Shown here: positions 9,189 to 18,544 of the stretch, in pieces
How the letters are laid out: each line of letters begins with the position of its first letter
Position numbering within the stretch: the stretch's first letter is position 1
Assembly: GCF_000833575.1 (NCBI RefSeq)
Contig: NZ_CP010827.1
Span: forward strand, 2,703,149-2,767,148
Direction: 5' to 3'
Origin: Corynebacterium singulare
GTDB lineage: Bacteria > Actinomycetota > Actinomycetes > Mycobacteriales > Mycobacteriaceae
Length of the DNA: 64,000 bases
The notes under the pieces: generated by a model
Databases searched by the model: none
Told to the model about the DNA's origin: nothing
What the model saw: only the letters and a program-made list of their open reading frames with translations
Position numbers and translations under genes: made by a program

Positions 9189-11408
9189 ATGACTAACGTC
9201 CTCCAGCCCGCCGGCCCCCTAGCCCACCTCGACCTCGGTGTCACCGGGATGACATGTACCTCATGCTCCTCCCGCGTCGAACGCAAGCTCAACAAGGTTG
9301 AAGGCGTTGAGGCCACGGTCAACTTCGCCACGGAGTCCGCCTCCGTGAGCTATGACCCTGACACCACTACACCTGCCGATCTCATTGAGGTTGTCGAAGG
9401 CGCAGGATACGGGGCCTTCACCATGGGTAGTGAGGACGACACTGAATCCGGGACCACACCGACGGAATCCGCGCGTGATGCCGAAGCCGCCGATCTTCTG
9501 CACCGCACGGTCGTCTCCGGTGCGCTGTCACTGCCACTCATGGTGCTGTCTATGGTTCCAGCCCTGCAGTTTCAGCACTGGCAGTGGGCCTGCTTGGTGT
9601 TGGCAACCATCGTGTACATCTTTGGTGGCGCGCCCTTCCACCGAGCCACGTGGGCCAACCTCAAGCATGGCTCAGCCACGATGGACACGCTCATCACCTT
9701 GGGCACCACTGCGGCTTATGTCTGGTCCCTCTACGCCCTTTTCCTGGGCAATGCCGGCATGCCCGGAATGACCATGCACATGACGTTGCGCTCCAACGAT
9801 GCCCAGATGGACCATATCTACCTTGAGTCAGTTGGAATGGTCATCACTTTCCTACTTTTGGGGCGCTGGTTCGAGGTCAAGGCCAAGGGCCGCTCCTCGG
9901 AAGCGCTCACGACTCTGCTCACCATGGGCGCGAAGGACGCGACCGTTCTGCGAGGCGAGACGGAACAGCGTATTTCCGTCTCCGACCTGCGCGTGGGTGA
10001 CACCATCGTTGTCCGGCCCGGTGAAAAGATCGCCACCGATGGCGTCGTCACCGCTGGGCACTCCGCCGTTGATGAGTCACTGCTCACGGGCGAATCCCTC
10101 CCGGTCGAGGTCGCCCCAGGCAGTCGCGTGACGGGCGCGACCATCAACACCTCAGGCCGCCTGGAAGTGCGCGCCACCCGTGTGGGGTCCGATACGGTGC
10201 TGTCTCAGATGGGCAAGCTCGTCACCGACGCCCAGGCCTCAAAGGCACCTATCCAGCGTCTTGCCGACCGCATCGCCAGCGTTTTCGTCCCCATCGTCAT
10301 CGGTATCGCGCTTCTCACCCTCGCCGCGCACCTCATCGTCGGTGGCGTCGCCCCAGCGTTTGTCGCCGCGGTCTCCGTGCTCATCATTGCCTGTCCGTGC
10401 GCCATGGGCTTGGCGACGCCCACCGCAATCCTCGTCGGCACCGGCCGGGGCGCCGAAATGGGCATCCTCATCAAGGGCCCGGAAATCCTGGAATCAACCC
10501 GGCAGATCGACACCATCGTGCTCGACAAGACCGGCACCATCACCGAAGGCCGGATGTCTGTCACGGAGGTAACCCCCTCGTCAGCGTCGACCACCACGAC
10601 CCTCACGGAAGATGAACTCCTGCGCCTTGCCGCGGCCGTGGAGAAAGGCTCCAAGCACCCCATCGCCCGCGCCATCGTTGGCGCCTACGAGGGCGAGTTA
10701 CCCGCCGCGGAAGCCTATGAGGAACTCCCCGGCCAGGGCATCGAAGCGACTATCGACGGCTCCCGGGTTCGCGTCGGCCGCCCGCCTGCTGGATACGAGG
10801 GCACGGGCACCCAGGTCGGTGTCTATGTCGACGGTGACCTAGCCGGCACCATCGAACTGCATGACCGCATCAAGGATTCCTCCATTTCCGCTATTGCCCG
10901 CCTGAAAGAGCTGGGACTCGAGCCCCACCTGCTCACCGGAGATAATGCTGGCGCAGCGCGTGCCGTAGCCAGCGAGGTAGGTATCGCCCCGTCAGACGTC
11001 CTGGCAGAGGTCATGCCGGAAGACAAGGTCGATGCCGTCAAGCGCCTTCAGGCCGAGGGGAAGGTTGTGGCCATGGTGGGCGACGGCGTCAACGATGCCG
11101 CCGCACTTGCACAGGCAGACCTCGGCATTGCCATGGGCGCCGGCGCGGACGTGGCCATCGAAGCGTCCGATATCACCGTGATGAACAACGACTTAAGTTC
11201 CGTGGCTGACTCTGTGCGCCTTGCTCGCCGCACGCTGCGCATCATCAAGAGCAATCTTTTCTGGGCTTTTGCCTATAATATTATTCTCATCCCGGTTGCG
11301 GCCTTCGGCCTGCTCAATCCCCTTCTTGCTGGCCTGGCCATGGCGTTGAGCTCCGTATTCGTTGTCACGAATTCACTTCGCCTAAAAAGCTTTACCTCTT
11401 CGGAGTAG
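9189..11408 (+). CDS. copA: Copper-exporting P1B-type ATPase
   Basis: The protein has 739 residues. It begins with one HMA domain ([12 protein letters not shown] near residues 20-31), followed by about eight transmembrane helices. Hallmarks are TGES in the actuator domain near 300, the ion-binding CPC motif in [11 protein letters not shown] near 402, the phosphorylated aspartate in DKTGT near 445, SKHP near 490 and GDGVND near 632. CPC together with these motifs marks a Cu(I) exporter. It sits in the cytoplasmic membrane and removes excess copper handed over by CopZ. It is cotranscribed with the chaperone gene and probably with the MFS gene that starts 11 bases later. Confidence 0.95.
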   Translation: MTNVLQPAGPLAHLDLGVTGMTCTSCSSRVERKLNKVEGVEATVNFATESASVSYDPDTTTPADLIEVVEGAGYGAFTMGSEDDTESGTTPTESARDAEAADLLHRTVVSGALSLPLMVLSMVPALQFQHWQWACLVLATIVYIFGGAPFHRATWANLKHGSATMDTLITLGTTAAYVWSLYALFLGNAGMPGMTMHMTLRSNDAQMDHIYLESVGMVITFLLLGRWFEVKAKGRSSEALTTLLTMGAKDATVLRGETEQRISVSDLRVGDTIVVRPGEKIATDGVVTAGHSAVDESLLTGESLPVEVAPGSRVTGATINTSGRLEVRATRVGSDTVLSQMGKLVTDAQASKAPIQRLADRIASVFVPIVIGIALLTLAAHLIVGGVAPAFVAAVSVLIIACPCAMGLATPTAILVGTGRGAEMGILIKGPEILESTRQIDTIVLDKTGTITEGRMSVTEVTPSSASTTTTLTEDELLRLAAAVEKGSKHPIARAIVGAYEGELPAAEAYEELPGQGIEATIDGSRVRVGRPPAGYEGTGTQVGVYVDGDLAGTIELHDRIKDSSISAIARLKELGLEPHLLTGDNAGAARAVASEVGIAPSDVLAEVMPEDKVDAVKRLQAEGKVVAMVGDGVNDAAALAQADLGIAMGAGADVAIEASDITVMNNDLSSVADSVRLARRTLRIIKSNLFWAFAYNIILIPVAAFGLLNPLLAGLAMALSSVFVVTNSLRLKSFTSSE

Positions 11409-11419
11409 CATAACGGTGC

Positions 11420-12754
11420 ATGAATCGTCTTGATCATCACACTATCTCCCGCACGGAACGCCTTGACCGGCTTCCAGTTACTCCCAAGCACAAACGTCTC
11501 CTCTTCGGCTCCGGCATTGGCTGGGCGCTCGATGCCATGGATGTGGGCCTCATCTCCTTCATCATGGCAGCCCTCGCCGTGCACTGGGGTATCACGCCCA
11601 CCGAGTCCTCCTGGCTTGCCTCTGTCGGCTTCATCGGCATGGCGTTGGGCGCCACGTTCGGTGGCTTGTTGGCCGATAAGTTTGGCCGCCGCCACATCTT
11701 TGCCCTGACATTGCTGGTCTACGGACTGGCAACGGGCGCATCGGCCTTAGCGACCGGGCTGACGATTCTCATTGTCCTACGCTTCTTCATTGGACTCGGG
11801 CTTGGTGCGGAGCTTCCCGTGGCCTCCACTCTCATTTCCGAGTTTGCACCGCTCAAGGTACGCGGGCGCATGGTCGTCTTGCTCGAAGCCTTCTGGGCCT
11901 TGGGCTGGATTCTTGCGGCTGTTATCGGAACGTTTGTCGTGGGGGCGTCGGAAAGCGGCTGGCGCTGGGCATTAGCCCTCGGCATGGTACCGGCCATGTA
12001 CGCTCTGTTCGTGCGGCTCAAGCTTCCTGAGTCCGTGCGCTTCCTAGAATCTCAGGGGCGCCACGAAGAGGCCGAGGAGATCGTCGCTTCCTTTGAAGCC
12101 GAGGTCGATGACGCCGACATCGACCGCACGACGCCCCCACCGACGTACTCCGAAGAAGACGTCACCGCCACCAGCATCTGGTCGAAGAGCCTGCGCGGAC
12201 GCACACTGGCACTGTGGACCATCTGGTTCTGCGTCAACCTGTCGTACTACGGCGCCTTCATCTGGATTCCGTCTCTGCTTGTTGCTGACGGCTTCTCCCT
12301 GGTGAAATCCTTCAGCTTCACGCTCATCATCACGCTGGCACAGCTGCCTGGCTACGCTGCGGCTGCCTGGCTCATTGAGGTGTGGGGGCGCCGCAGCACA
12401 CTGGCTACCTTCCTCGTGGGCTCCGCCTTGTCCGCGGGTCTCTACGGCTTCGCCGGCAGCGAGGCCATGATCATTCTGGCCGGCTGCTTGCTATCCTTTT
12501 TCAACTTGGGCGCATGGGGCGCGCTCTACGCCATCGGCCCAGAGCTCTACCCCACGGCACTTCGCGGCCGCGGCACCGGCGCCGCCGCCGGCTTCGGACG
12601 CCTCGCTTCCATCCTCGCCCCGCTCATTGTCCCGCCTCTTATTGCTGCGGCAGGTACCGGCTGGCTCTTCGTGCTCTTCGCCGCGGCCTTCGCCATAGCG
12701 GCACTCGCTGCGCTCAGCCTCCCCGAGCTGAAAGGCAAGGCCCTTGCTCAATAG
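11420..12754 (+). CDS. MFS transporter, metabolite:H+ symporter type
   Basis: This 444-residue protein has twelve hydrophobic segments and the MFS signature GGLLADKFGRRHIFA between helices 2 and 3. The segment ALDAMDVGLISF in helix 1 resembles the aromatic acid/niacin:H+ symporter group (PcaK, NiaP), in which an aspartate in helix 1 is characteristic. Substrate is unknown. The start has no clear Shine-Dalgarno sequence and lies only 11 bases after copA, which suggests readthrough from the copper operon; whether it has a role in metal tolerance cannot be told. Its end overlaps the TTG start of the VanZ-like gene. Confidence 0.82.
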   Translation: MNRLDHHTISRTERLDRLPVTPKHKRLLFGSGIGWALDAMDVGLISFIMAALAVHWGITPTESSWLASVGFIGMALGATFGGLLADKFGRRHIFALTLLVYGLATGASALATGLTILIVLRFFIGLGLGAELPVASTLISEFAPLKVRGRMVVLLEAFWALGWILAAVIGTFVVGASESGWRWALALGMVPAMYALFVRLKLPESVRFLESQGRHEEAEEIVASFEAEVDDADIDRTTPPPTYSEEDVTATSIWSKSLRGRTLALWTIWFCVNLSYYGAFIWIPSLLVADGFSLVKSFSFTLIITLAQLPGYAAAAWLIEVWGRRSTLATFLVGSALSAGLYGFAGSEAMIILAGCLLSFFNLGAWGALYAIGPELYPTALRGRGTGAAAGFGRLASILAPLIVPPLIAAAGTGWLFVLFAAAFAIAALAALSLPELKGKALAQ

Positions 12755-13247
12755 AGTATCCCTCGCCGCATGGATAGCGGTGATGGTCGCTCTCACCACG
12801 CTCAAGCCCTTCTATCAGATCGGCTACCTGTGGAAGCCGGAAAACCAGCGTGTAAGGGACCTGCGGCTGGTACCGCTCGACGAGTTTTCAGGCGGCACCT
12901 GGTTTGGCCCGCTCTTTGAGTACGCGGGCAATACCGCCTTCTTCATTCCCTTCGGCATGCTGGTCTTTGCCCTGTGCCGGTCGTTGCCTAAGACGGCCGC
13001 GTGGGGCTTCGCTCTGAGCCTAGCGCTCGAAACTACGCAGTATGCCTTCGCGCTCGGGCGCACGGATATTGATGATCTCATCTTCAATACCCTGGGCGCA
13101 CTCATCGGAGCAGCCTTAGCTCGCCTTAGTGGCGAGCGTTTCTTCCCGCTGTGGCGATGGCTGGCGCTGGCCGCAGCTGCGGTTTTCTTGGTGCTGGTGA
13201 TTCTTGGCCCACGGTTGGGTGACCCCAACGCGGTGGTGGACCTATAA
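12744..13247 (+). CDS. VanZ family membrane protein
   Basis: This 167-residue protein has about four membrane segments and the VanZ hallmarks NTAFFIPFGML and ETTQYAFALGRTDIDDLIFNTLG (residues about 50-115). VanZ-like proteins are linked to low-level teicoplanin resistance in enterococci, but the function of chromosomal homologs is unknown. The TTG start is chosen because AAAGGCAAGG lies just upstream and gives the full first helix. It overlaps the MFS stop by 11 bases, so it is likely coupled. An internal ATG at 12783 is the alternative start. A second VanZ-like gene occurs at 38.1 kb. Confidence 0.85.
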   Translation: MLNRVSLAAWIAVMVALTTLKPFYQIGYLWKPENQRVRDLRLVPLDEFSGGTWFGPLFEYAGNTAFFIPFGMLVFALCRSLPKTAAWGFALSLALETTQYAFALGRTDIDDLIFNTLGALIGAALARLSGERFFPLWRWLALAAAAVFLVLVILGPRLGDPNAVVDL

Positions 13248-13267
13248 ACCTGGGGCCGGTTTTCTCC

Positions 13268-14707
13268 CTAGCCGTGCGCCATGTTGACGAACTTGGAGTA
13301 ATGCAGCTGGTGGGCCACCTTGACCGTGTCAATCGGACCACCACGGTGCTTGGCCAAAATAATGTCCGCTTCGCCCGCGCGAGGATCATCGCGGTCCTGT
13401 GAGTCTGGGCGGTAGAGCAACATGACCATATCGGCGTCCTGCTCCAGCGAGCCAGACTCACGCAGATCCGCCAGCTGCGGTTTCTTGTCTGTACGGGATT
13501 CCGGACCACGGTTAAGCTGCGAGATTGCAATCAGCGGAACTTCAAGTTCCTTGGCCAGCAGCTTGAGCTGGCGCGAAAATTCCGAAACCTCCTGCTGGCG
13601 GGACTCCACTTTCTTGCCCGAGGACATCAGCTGCATATAGTCCAAAACAATGAGGTCGAGGCCGTGCTGCTGCTTCAGGCGGCGCGCCTTGGAACGAATT
13701 TCCATCATGGTGAGGTTCGGGGAATCATCAATGAACAGGGGCGCGTCTTGGATGCGGTTGAGGGTGTCATCAATCTTGGCCCAATCCTCCGTAGAGACAC
13801 GCCCACCACGCATATCGGAAAGTTTGACCTCCGCCTCCGCCGAGAGCAGGCGCATAACGATCTCCGAGGCGGACATCTCAAGGGAGAACACGACGGAGGT
13901 TTTGTTATGTTGCAAGGACGCCGAACGCATAAAGTCCATGGCTAGGGTGGACTTACCCACACCCGGACGCGCCGCCACAATGATCATCTGGCCCGCGCGC
14001 AGACCGTTAGTGAGGTTATCCAAGTCAATGAACCCGGTGGGAACGCCGGCTTCCACGCCATTTTGTTGGAGGGCAGCAAGCTCATCGATCGTGGGGTCAA
14101 TAAGATCAGTCAGCGAGCGATAGTCCTCAGTAGTCTTCTTCTGCGCTACCGCGAAGACTTCCTGCTGAGCGCGGTCCAGCACTGATTCAATCTCGAGGTC
14201 TTCAGAGCCCTCGAAGCCCAACTGGACCACTCGCGTACCGGCGTCAACCAGCTTGCGCAACACAGCCTTCTCCGCGACGATCTCAGCGTAGTAGCGCGCA
14301 TTAGCCGCCGTGGGAACTGTGGCCAGCAGAGTATGAAGATAGGGCGCGCCGCCGACGCGCTCCAAGTTGTTGTAGCGGTCCAGGCGGGAGGCCACGATAA
14401 CCGCGTCAATATCCGTACCGCCGGCATACAGGTCAATCATCGCCTGATAGATGAGCGTGTGGGCTGGGTAGTAGAAGTCCTCGGGCTCAAGCTCCTCAAT
14501 GACCTCCATCACCGTATTCGGGCTGAGCAGCATCGCGCCCAAGACGCCCTGCTCTGCCTCACGGTCTGCTGGTGGCTGGCGGAATTCTCCATAGCGCTTC
14601 GGTTCCTCGGGGCGTGAGTGGCCGCGGCGATAGGAGCGGCGCGATTCATCCTCGGAGGGCTCCGGCGGCAGTGGTACAGAGTCATCGTCGAAACTGGCGT
14701 TAGTCAT
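13268..14707 (-). CDS. dnaB: Replicative DNA helicase DnaB
   Basis: This 479-residue helicase has an N-terminal primase-interacting domain (EAEQGVLGAMLLSPNTV near 48-64) and a C-terminal RecA-like ATPase with Walker A ARPGVGKST near 245-253, Walker B LIVLDYMQLM near 353-362 and the DnaB motif ESRTDKKPQLADLRESGSLE near 405-424. No intein is present, unlike some actinobacterial dnaB genes. It unwinds DNA at the replication fork as a hexamer. The 640 bases upstream are gene-free and hold four perfect DnaA boxes, so initiator-dependent control is possible. It converges with the VanZ gene, with only 20 bases between stops. Confidence 0.97.
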   Translation of the reverse strand: MTNASFDDDSVPLPPEPSEDESRRSYRRGHSRPEEPKRYGEFRQPPADREAEQGVLGAMLLSPNTVMEVIEELEPEDFYYPAHTLIYQAMIDLYAGGTDIDAVIVASRLDRYNNLERVGGAPYLHTLLATVPTAANARYYAEIVAEKAVLRKLVDAGTRVVQLGFEGSEDLEIESVLDRAQQEVFAVAQKKTTEDYRSLTDLIDPTIDELAALQQNGVEAGVPTGFIDLDNLTNGLRAGQMIIVAARPGVGKSTLAMDFMRSASLQHNKTSVVFSLEMSASEIVMRLLSAEAEVKLSDMRGGRVSTEDWAKIDDTLNRIQDAPLFIDDSPNLTMMEIRSKARRLKQQHGLDLIVLDYMQLMSSGKKVESRQQEVSEFSRQLKLLAKELEVPLIAISQLNRGPESRTDKKPQLADLRESGSLEQDADMVMLLYRPDSQDRDDPRAGEADIILAKHRGGPIDTVKVAHQLHYSKFVNMAHG

Positions 14708-15204
14708 TTCTCATCAACCCCCGGGGTGCTCGTATTTGCCTACACGTGTCCCGCCCGCTATCTCCCTCCCGAAAACCTTGTGGCATGTTGGCTGGATCCG
14801 GCGAGAAGGCGTAGCAGCGAAGTACACAACAGTCTAGCCGAGGCCTCGGACACTCCCCCTTGGGCATAACTTCCAGATTTATCCACAGGAGGTTGTGGAA
14901 TTACCAGCTCAGGCGACTTGGGTCTCCGGAAGGCCAAGGTCAGAGCTGTGGATAACTTATACCCGCCGTGACCTGCACAGATAATAACCGCAGGTCAAAG
15001 CTAGTTTTTTGCGGTGTGAAAAAGTGCACAGATTCGGTGGAAAAGTACGACTATTCGCGCTAAATCGCAGCTACCAGCAGGTTAACAACGACCCGTGTGA
15101 GTAAACTCATCGTAAACTAGCCGAAGAGTTATCCACAGAATTTCACAGTTATCCACATCTCTGCACAGTACCGGTGGCTCGGCTGCTGGACTGGGAAAAC
15201 AGCG
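14708..15204. other. Gene-free region with four perfect DnaA boxes
   Basis: Perfect TTATCCACA boxes occur at 14879-14887, 15129-15137 and 15149-15157 on the plus strand and at 14947-14955 on the minus strand. The last two are 20 bases apart, that is, about two helical turns. Between them lie an inverted repeat GACCTGC...GCAGGTC (14970-14996) and A/T-rich patches. No coding sequence was found. It could be a DnaA-controlled dnaB promoter or a DnaA-titrating site. It is not next to dnaA or dnaN, so I do not call it the chromosomal origin. Confidence 0.8.
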
Positions 15205-15255
15205 AAAGGCCGTGCCCTCTCCACCACCTCACATAGTGGGAGAAACACGGCCTTT
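15205..15255 (-). terminator. Terminator downstream of rplI
   Basis: Outer arms AAAGGCCGTG (15205-15214) and CACGGCCTTT (15246-15255) are a perfect 10-bp inverted repeat. The loop holds a second pairing TCTCC/GGAGA and CCAC/GTGG. It lies about 90 bases after the rplI stop and would end the rpsF-ssb-rplI transcript. Confidence 0.75.
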
Positions 15256-15347
15256 ACGCCTTGCTGTTGTCAGTGGGTCATGTCTGCGTCCTACTGCCAC
15301 GCCTCACACGTGGGAAGGACGGAGTTGACCGTCGTGCGCCTTAGTTC

Positions 15348-15800
15348 TTAGGCAGCAACGACCGAGAAGTTCACCTTGCCGAGAACATCAGCGTGCAGCT
15401 TGAGCTCGACTTGGTAGTTGCCGGTCTTCTTGACCAGGCCCTTGGGCAGCACAACGATGCGCTTGTCCAGCTTCGGGCCGCCAGCGGCGGCAACGGCGTT
15501 AACAATGTCCTCAGCGGACACGGAGCCGAAGAGCTTGCCGGACTCGGAGGTCTTCACGGGGACCTTGACGTCCTTGAGCTCCTCCAGCTGGGTGCGGATC
15601 TCGCGTGCGTGATCCAGGTCGCGGATCTCGCGAGCTTCCTGGGCACGCTTGATGCCCTCGATCTGCTTCTCAGCACCGCGGGTGGCAACAATAGCCAGGC
15701 CGCGCGGAAGCAGGTAGTTACGTCCGTAGCCGTCCTTAACCTCAACAATTTCGCCGGGGGCGCCGAGGTTCTCAACGGCAGCGGTGAGGATCAGCTTCAT
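15348..15800 (-). CDS. rplI: 50S ribosomal protein L9
   Basis: This 150-residue protein starts with the L9 N-terminal domain ([34 protein letters not shown] split by the usual GYGRNYL motif at residues 24-30), followed by the long connecting helix (about 40-75) and the C-terminal RNA-binding domain. It is a structural protein of the large ribosomal subunit. It is the third gene of the conserved rpsF-ssb-rplI order and is followed by a terminator. Confidence 0.97.
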   Translation of the reverse strand: MKLILTAAVENLGAPGEIVEVKDGYGRNYLLPRGLAIVATRGAEKQIEGIKRAQEAREIRDLDHAREIRTQLEELKDVKVPVKTSESGKLFGSVSAEDIVNAVAAAGGPKLDKRIVVLPKGLVKKTGNYQVELKLHADVLGKVNFSVVAA

Positions 15801-15846
15801 GATCCCTGCCTTTCAATTGAGTTAAATGAATACTTGCGTGACAGTC

Positions 15847-16446
15847 TTAGAACGGGGGTTCTGCATCCGCACCGTCATAGCTTCCTGCTTGAGGTGCCGA
15901 ATTCCACGGATCGTTGCTCGGAGCCGACTGCTGCTGAGACTGCTGCGGGGCAGAAGACTGGGATTGGTTTCCAGAGAAACCGCCCTGGTTGCTACCACCA
16001 CCGTAGTTGTTGCCGCCGCCGAAATTGCCGCCGCCTTGCTGCTGGCCGCCGCCGTAATTGCCACCATTGCCGCCGTTGCCGGACTTGCGGGTGACCTGTG
16101 CGGACGCGTAGCGCAGGGACGGACCTACCTCATCGACCTCAATCTCAAAGACGGTGCGGTTATCGCCCTCACGGGTCTGGTATGACCGCTGGCGCAGACG
16201 GCCAGTGACAATAACACGCATGCCCTTGGTCAGGGTCTCCGCAACGTTCTCTGCAGCTTGACGCCACACGTTGCAGGTGAGGAACATGGCCTCGCCGTCC
16301 TCCCACTGAGAGGTCTGCTGGTTATAGCGACGCGGGGTGGAGGCAACGCGGAAGTTTGCTACTGCGGCACCCGACGGGGTGAAGCGCAGTTCCGGATCAG
16401 CAACAATGTTGCCGACAACCGTAATGTTGGTATCTCCCTGAGCCAT
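15847..16446 (-). CDS. ssb: Single-stranded DNA-binding protein
   Basis: The protein has 199 residues. The OB fold covers residues 1-112, with family segments [19 protein letters not shown] and [16 protein letters not shown] low-complexity tail of Gly, Asn, Gln and Ser follows, ending in the acidic tip GADAEPPF, which resembles the conserved DDDIPF-type tip that recruits replication and repair partners. It coats single-stranded DNA as a tetramer. The gene lies between rpsF and rplI on one transcript. Confidence 0.97.
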   Translation of the reverse strand: MAQGDTNITVVGNIVADPELRFTPSGAAVANFRVASTPRRYNQQTSQWEDGEAMFLTCNVWRQAAENVAETLTKGMRVIVTGRLRQRSYQTREGDNRTVFEIEVDEVGPSLRYASAQVTRKSGNGGNGGNYGGGQQQGGGNFGGGNNYGGGSNQGGFSGNQSQSSAPQQSQQQSAPSNDPWNSAPQAGSYDGADAEPPF

Positions 16447-16508
16447 GTCTTTACTCCTTAATATCGGTTACGTGGATTCGTGTAGAAATGCTCGAAACCC
16501 AGTATCCG

Positions 16509-16799
16509 CTATTTGCTGTCGGTGCGCAGAACCTTGGTACGCAGAATGGAGTCGTTCAGGTTCAGGCGACGGTCGAGCTCGAGTACCGACTCGGACTCGC
16601 ACTCCAGGTCTACGACGACGTAGATGCCTTCTTCCTTCTTGTTGATCGGGTAGGCAAGACGGCGCTTGCCCCACACGTCAACCTTGTCGACTTTGCCGCC
16701 ATCCTTGCGGATGACGTCGAGGAACTTATCCAGGGACGGGGTTACGGTGCGCTCATCCTGATTCGGATCCAGAATGATCATGACTTCGTAGTGACGCAC
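16509..16799 (-). CDS. rpsF: 30S ribosomal protein S6
   Basis: This S6 protein of about 96 residues has the family start [18 protein letters not shown] and the motif [15 protein letters not shown] near residues 50-64. It binds the small subunit together with S18. The GTG at 16799 is chosen so that the protein begins directly before RHYEVM and the AGGAGG at 16812-16817 lies 11-12 bases upstream; GTG or ATG codons at 16811 and 16808 are too close to that site. S18 is not encoded in this window. Confidence 0.93.
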   Translation of the reverse strand: MRHYEVMIILDPNQDERTVTPSLDKFLDVIRKDGGKVDKVDVWGKRRLAYPINKKEEGIYVVVDLECESESVLELDRRLNLNDSILRTKVLRTDSK

Positions 16800-16837
16800 G
16801 GACCTCATCACCTCCTATGGTCTAGTAATTGGTATCG

Positions 16838-16862
16838 GCCATATCACCTTTGCGGATATGGC
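16838..16862 (-). promoter_or_regulatory. Candidate S6 (S6:S18) leader hairpin
   Basis: The rpsF transcript upstream of the ribosome-binding site can fold GCCATATC (16855-16862 complement) against GATATGGC with a loop CGCAAAGGT, in which CC/GG can pair further. A CCG-containing stem with a GGTGAT-like partner strand upstream of rpsF resembles the autoregulatory leader bound by the S6:S18 complex in other bacteria. The hairpin is seen; the function is inferred. Confidence 0.4.
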
Positions 16863-16937
16863 AGGAGGGTCTGTTGCGTCAAGCAACCCCCACACAGTAC
16901 CGCACTGACCGGCGGAAAAGAAATCACTCCCCAGCTT

Positions 16938-17129
16938 TTACATGCCGTTGGTCGTCGCCGCGAAGAAAATAGCGGTACTCGCCGGAATGACAGTGAGAAA
17001 TAGGAGGGCCAGCAACCCGAGAACGAGAGGCCACATGCGGTTCTCAGTACGCTGAAAAAGATAGTAGGCCGTGCTTACGCACAAGAATCCCAGGAAAATC
17101 GACACGATGCCGACAATCGTGATGATCAT
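16938..17129 (-). CDS. Small two-helix membrane protein
   Basis: This 63-residue protein has two hydrophobic segments (about residues 2-25 and 33-58) joined by the short basic loop QRTENRMW. No family is recognised. Its start overlaps the stop of the upstream glycosyltransferase-like gene by four bases, so the two are coupled and the product may be an accessory of that enzyme. It is a real gene candidate because of this overlap and of the clean hydrophobic pattern. Confidence 0.6.
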   Translation of the reverse strand: MIITIVGIVSIFLGFLCVSTAYYLFQRTENRMWPLVLGLLALLFLTVIPASTAIFFAATTNGM

Positions 17130-18529
17130 GTGCCGAACCCTCCGGCAAGGGGATCGCGCCCACTATGCGCCGCACGAACCTTGTCCTCGGTCTTGCCCCA
17201 CATCTGACGGATGACGAGCACACCAATAGCGATGATGAAGGCATCGCGCGTCATGACAGCAATGTCAAGCATCTCATGCGGCAGGCCTTTGTTTTCAGAT
17301 CCGAGCATGTGCCACATGAGGATGGGCCAGACGAGGGCGTCGGCAAGCGCCCAGCTCAGTATGAGACGCCAACGAGGCAGGGCCAGTACCGCCGGCACCA
17401 CAAGCCACAGGGAGTACTGCGGCGACCACACCTTGTTGAAGATGAGGAACGCCATAATGATGAGGTAGACCAGCTCGGCCACACGGGGAGTGCGCGGCGC
17501 CTTCAGACCCAGAACCGCAATGGCTGCACAGGAGACGAGGAAAGCCACCAACGAGAACGTGTTCAGGAACTCCGGCGTGAAGTCCACCCCCGTAATCCGG
17601 TTGATGAGCGCATAAATCGTGGTCCATTCCGCACCGCGCTCCTGGTTAAGGCGGAAGAATTCGCGCCACGCCTCCGGGTACTTCAACGCCACCGGAAGGT
17701 TGACGACGCCCCACGTGACAATCGTGGAAACAAACATCGTGACAAACGGTGCCCAACGCTTGTTCCGCATGGCGAGGACCAAGAAAGCCCCAAGAATGAA
17801 GAGGGGCCACAGCTTAAACGCCGTACCCAATCCAATGAGGACACCGGCAAGCAGATTCTTACGCTTGGTCACTGCAAGGAGAGCGCCCACCATGAACGCC
17901 ACGGAAGGAATGTCCCAGTTGGTAAACGCATGGATGACAACGAGCGGGCTGGCCGCCACGAGGATGGTATCCCACGCACGGTTGCCAGTGAGCTGAAAAA
18001 CCATGACAACGACACCGACCCACATGAGGGCCATGAAGAACGCGGTCAATCCGAAGTACCAGCTGACATCCGCTATGCCAATCCACTCAACAGCAGCATA
18101 GGTGTTGCGCGCTAGCCACCCCATGGCCCCCTGGAACAGGCCCGCGAGCACGGGATACTCCATGTAGCGCGTCAGATCACCTTCCACCCATGAGTAGGCA
18201 TAGGGAAAGCCCGGCTCATCCAAGCCACGCCCACCGTAGAGCGGCACAATGTCGTTGTAGCAGAAGGAAGTGTACTGGCGGTTGCCGTCCCAGTTGAGGC
18301 TGATGACGCCGTCGTCACCTCGACGACTTCCCGCACAGGTGGCCTTGCTCATGAAACCGAAGGCCAAGAATGTCCATGCCAAGGTGATGATGACGCGCAG
18401 CGGCGTCCACCAGCCAGCGTTTCCGGACCGGGCGAAACGGCCCGTACGGCCGCCCAGAGCGTTGACCGCACCGCGCGCCACCGACTCGGAGGAGAGGGGA
18501 ACAAGCTGTTGAGTTGTCTGCTGACTCAC
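17126..18529 (-). CDS. GT87/DUF2029-like membrane glycosyltransferase
   Basis: The protein has 467 residues and about ten to twelve transmembrane segments. The first periplasmic loop holds WDGNRQYTSFCYNDIVPLYGGRGL with an acidic pair typical of polyprenyl-phosphate-sugar dependent GT-C enzymes, and the later segment GTAFKLWPLFIL (near 237-248) matches the GT87 family signature region. Such enzymes add mannose or arabinose from decaprenyl-phosphate sugars to cell-envelope glycans in Corynebacteriales. Donor and acceptor are not known here. It lies 15 bases after the penicillin-binding protein gene on the same strand, so it is likely part of an envelope operon. Confidence 0.75.
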   Translation of the reverse strand: MSQQTTQQLVPLSSESVARGAVNALGGRTGRFARSGNAGWWTPLRVIITLAWTFLAFGFMSKATCAGSRRGDDGVISLNWDGNRQYTSFCYNDIVPLYGGRGLDEPGFPYAYSWVEGDLTRYMEYPVLAGLFQGAMGWLARNTYAAVEWIGIADVSWYFGLTAFFMALMWVGVVVMVFQLTGNRAWDTILVAASPLVVIHAFTNWDIPSVAFMVGALLAVTKRKNLLAGVLIGLGTAFKLWPLFILGAFLVLAMRNKRWAPFVTMFVSTIVTWGVVNLPVALKYPEAWREFFRLNQERGAEWTTIYALINRITGVDFTPEFLNTFSLVAFLVSCAAIAVLGLKAPRTPRVAELVYLIIMAFLIFNKVWSPQYSLWLVVPAVLALPRWRLILSWALADALVWPILMWHMLGSENKGLPHEMLDIAVMTRDAFIIAIGVLVIRQMWGKTEDKVRAAHSGRDPLAGGFGT

Positions 18530-18544
18530 TGGGGAATCTGTCTC

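Noticed and set aside
14879..15157. The DnaA-box cluster as chromosomal origin of replication
   Set aside because: dnaA and dnaN are not adjacent and the context is dnaB and ribosomal protein genes; a regulatory or titration site is more likely.
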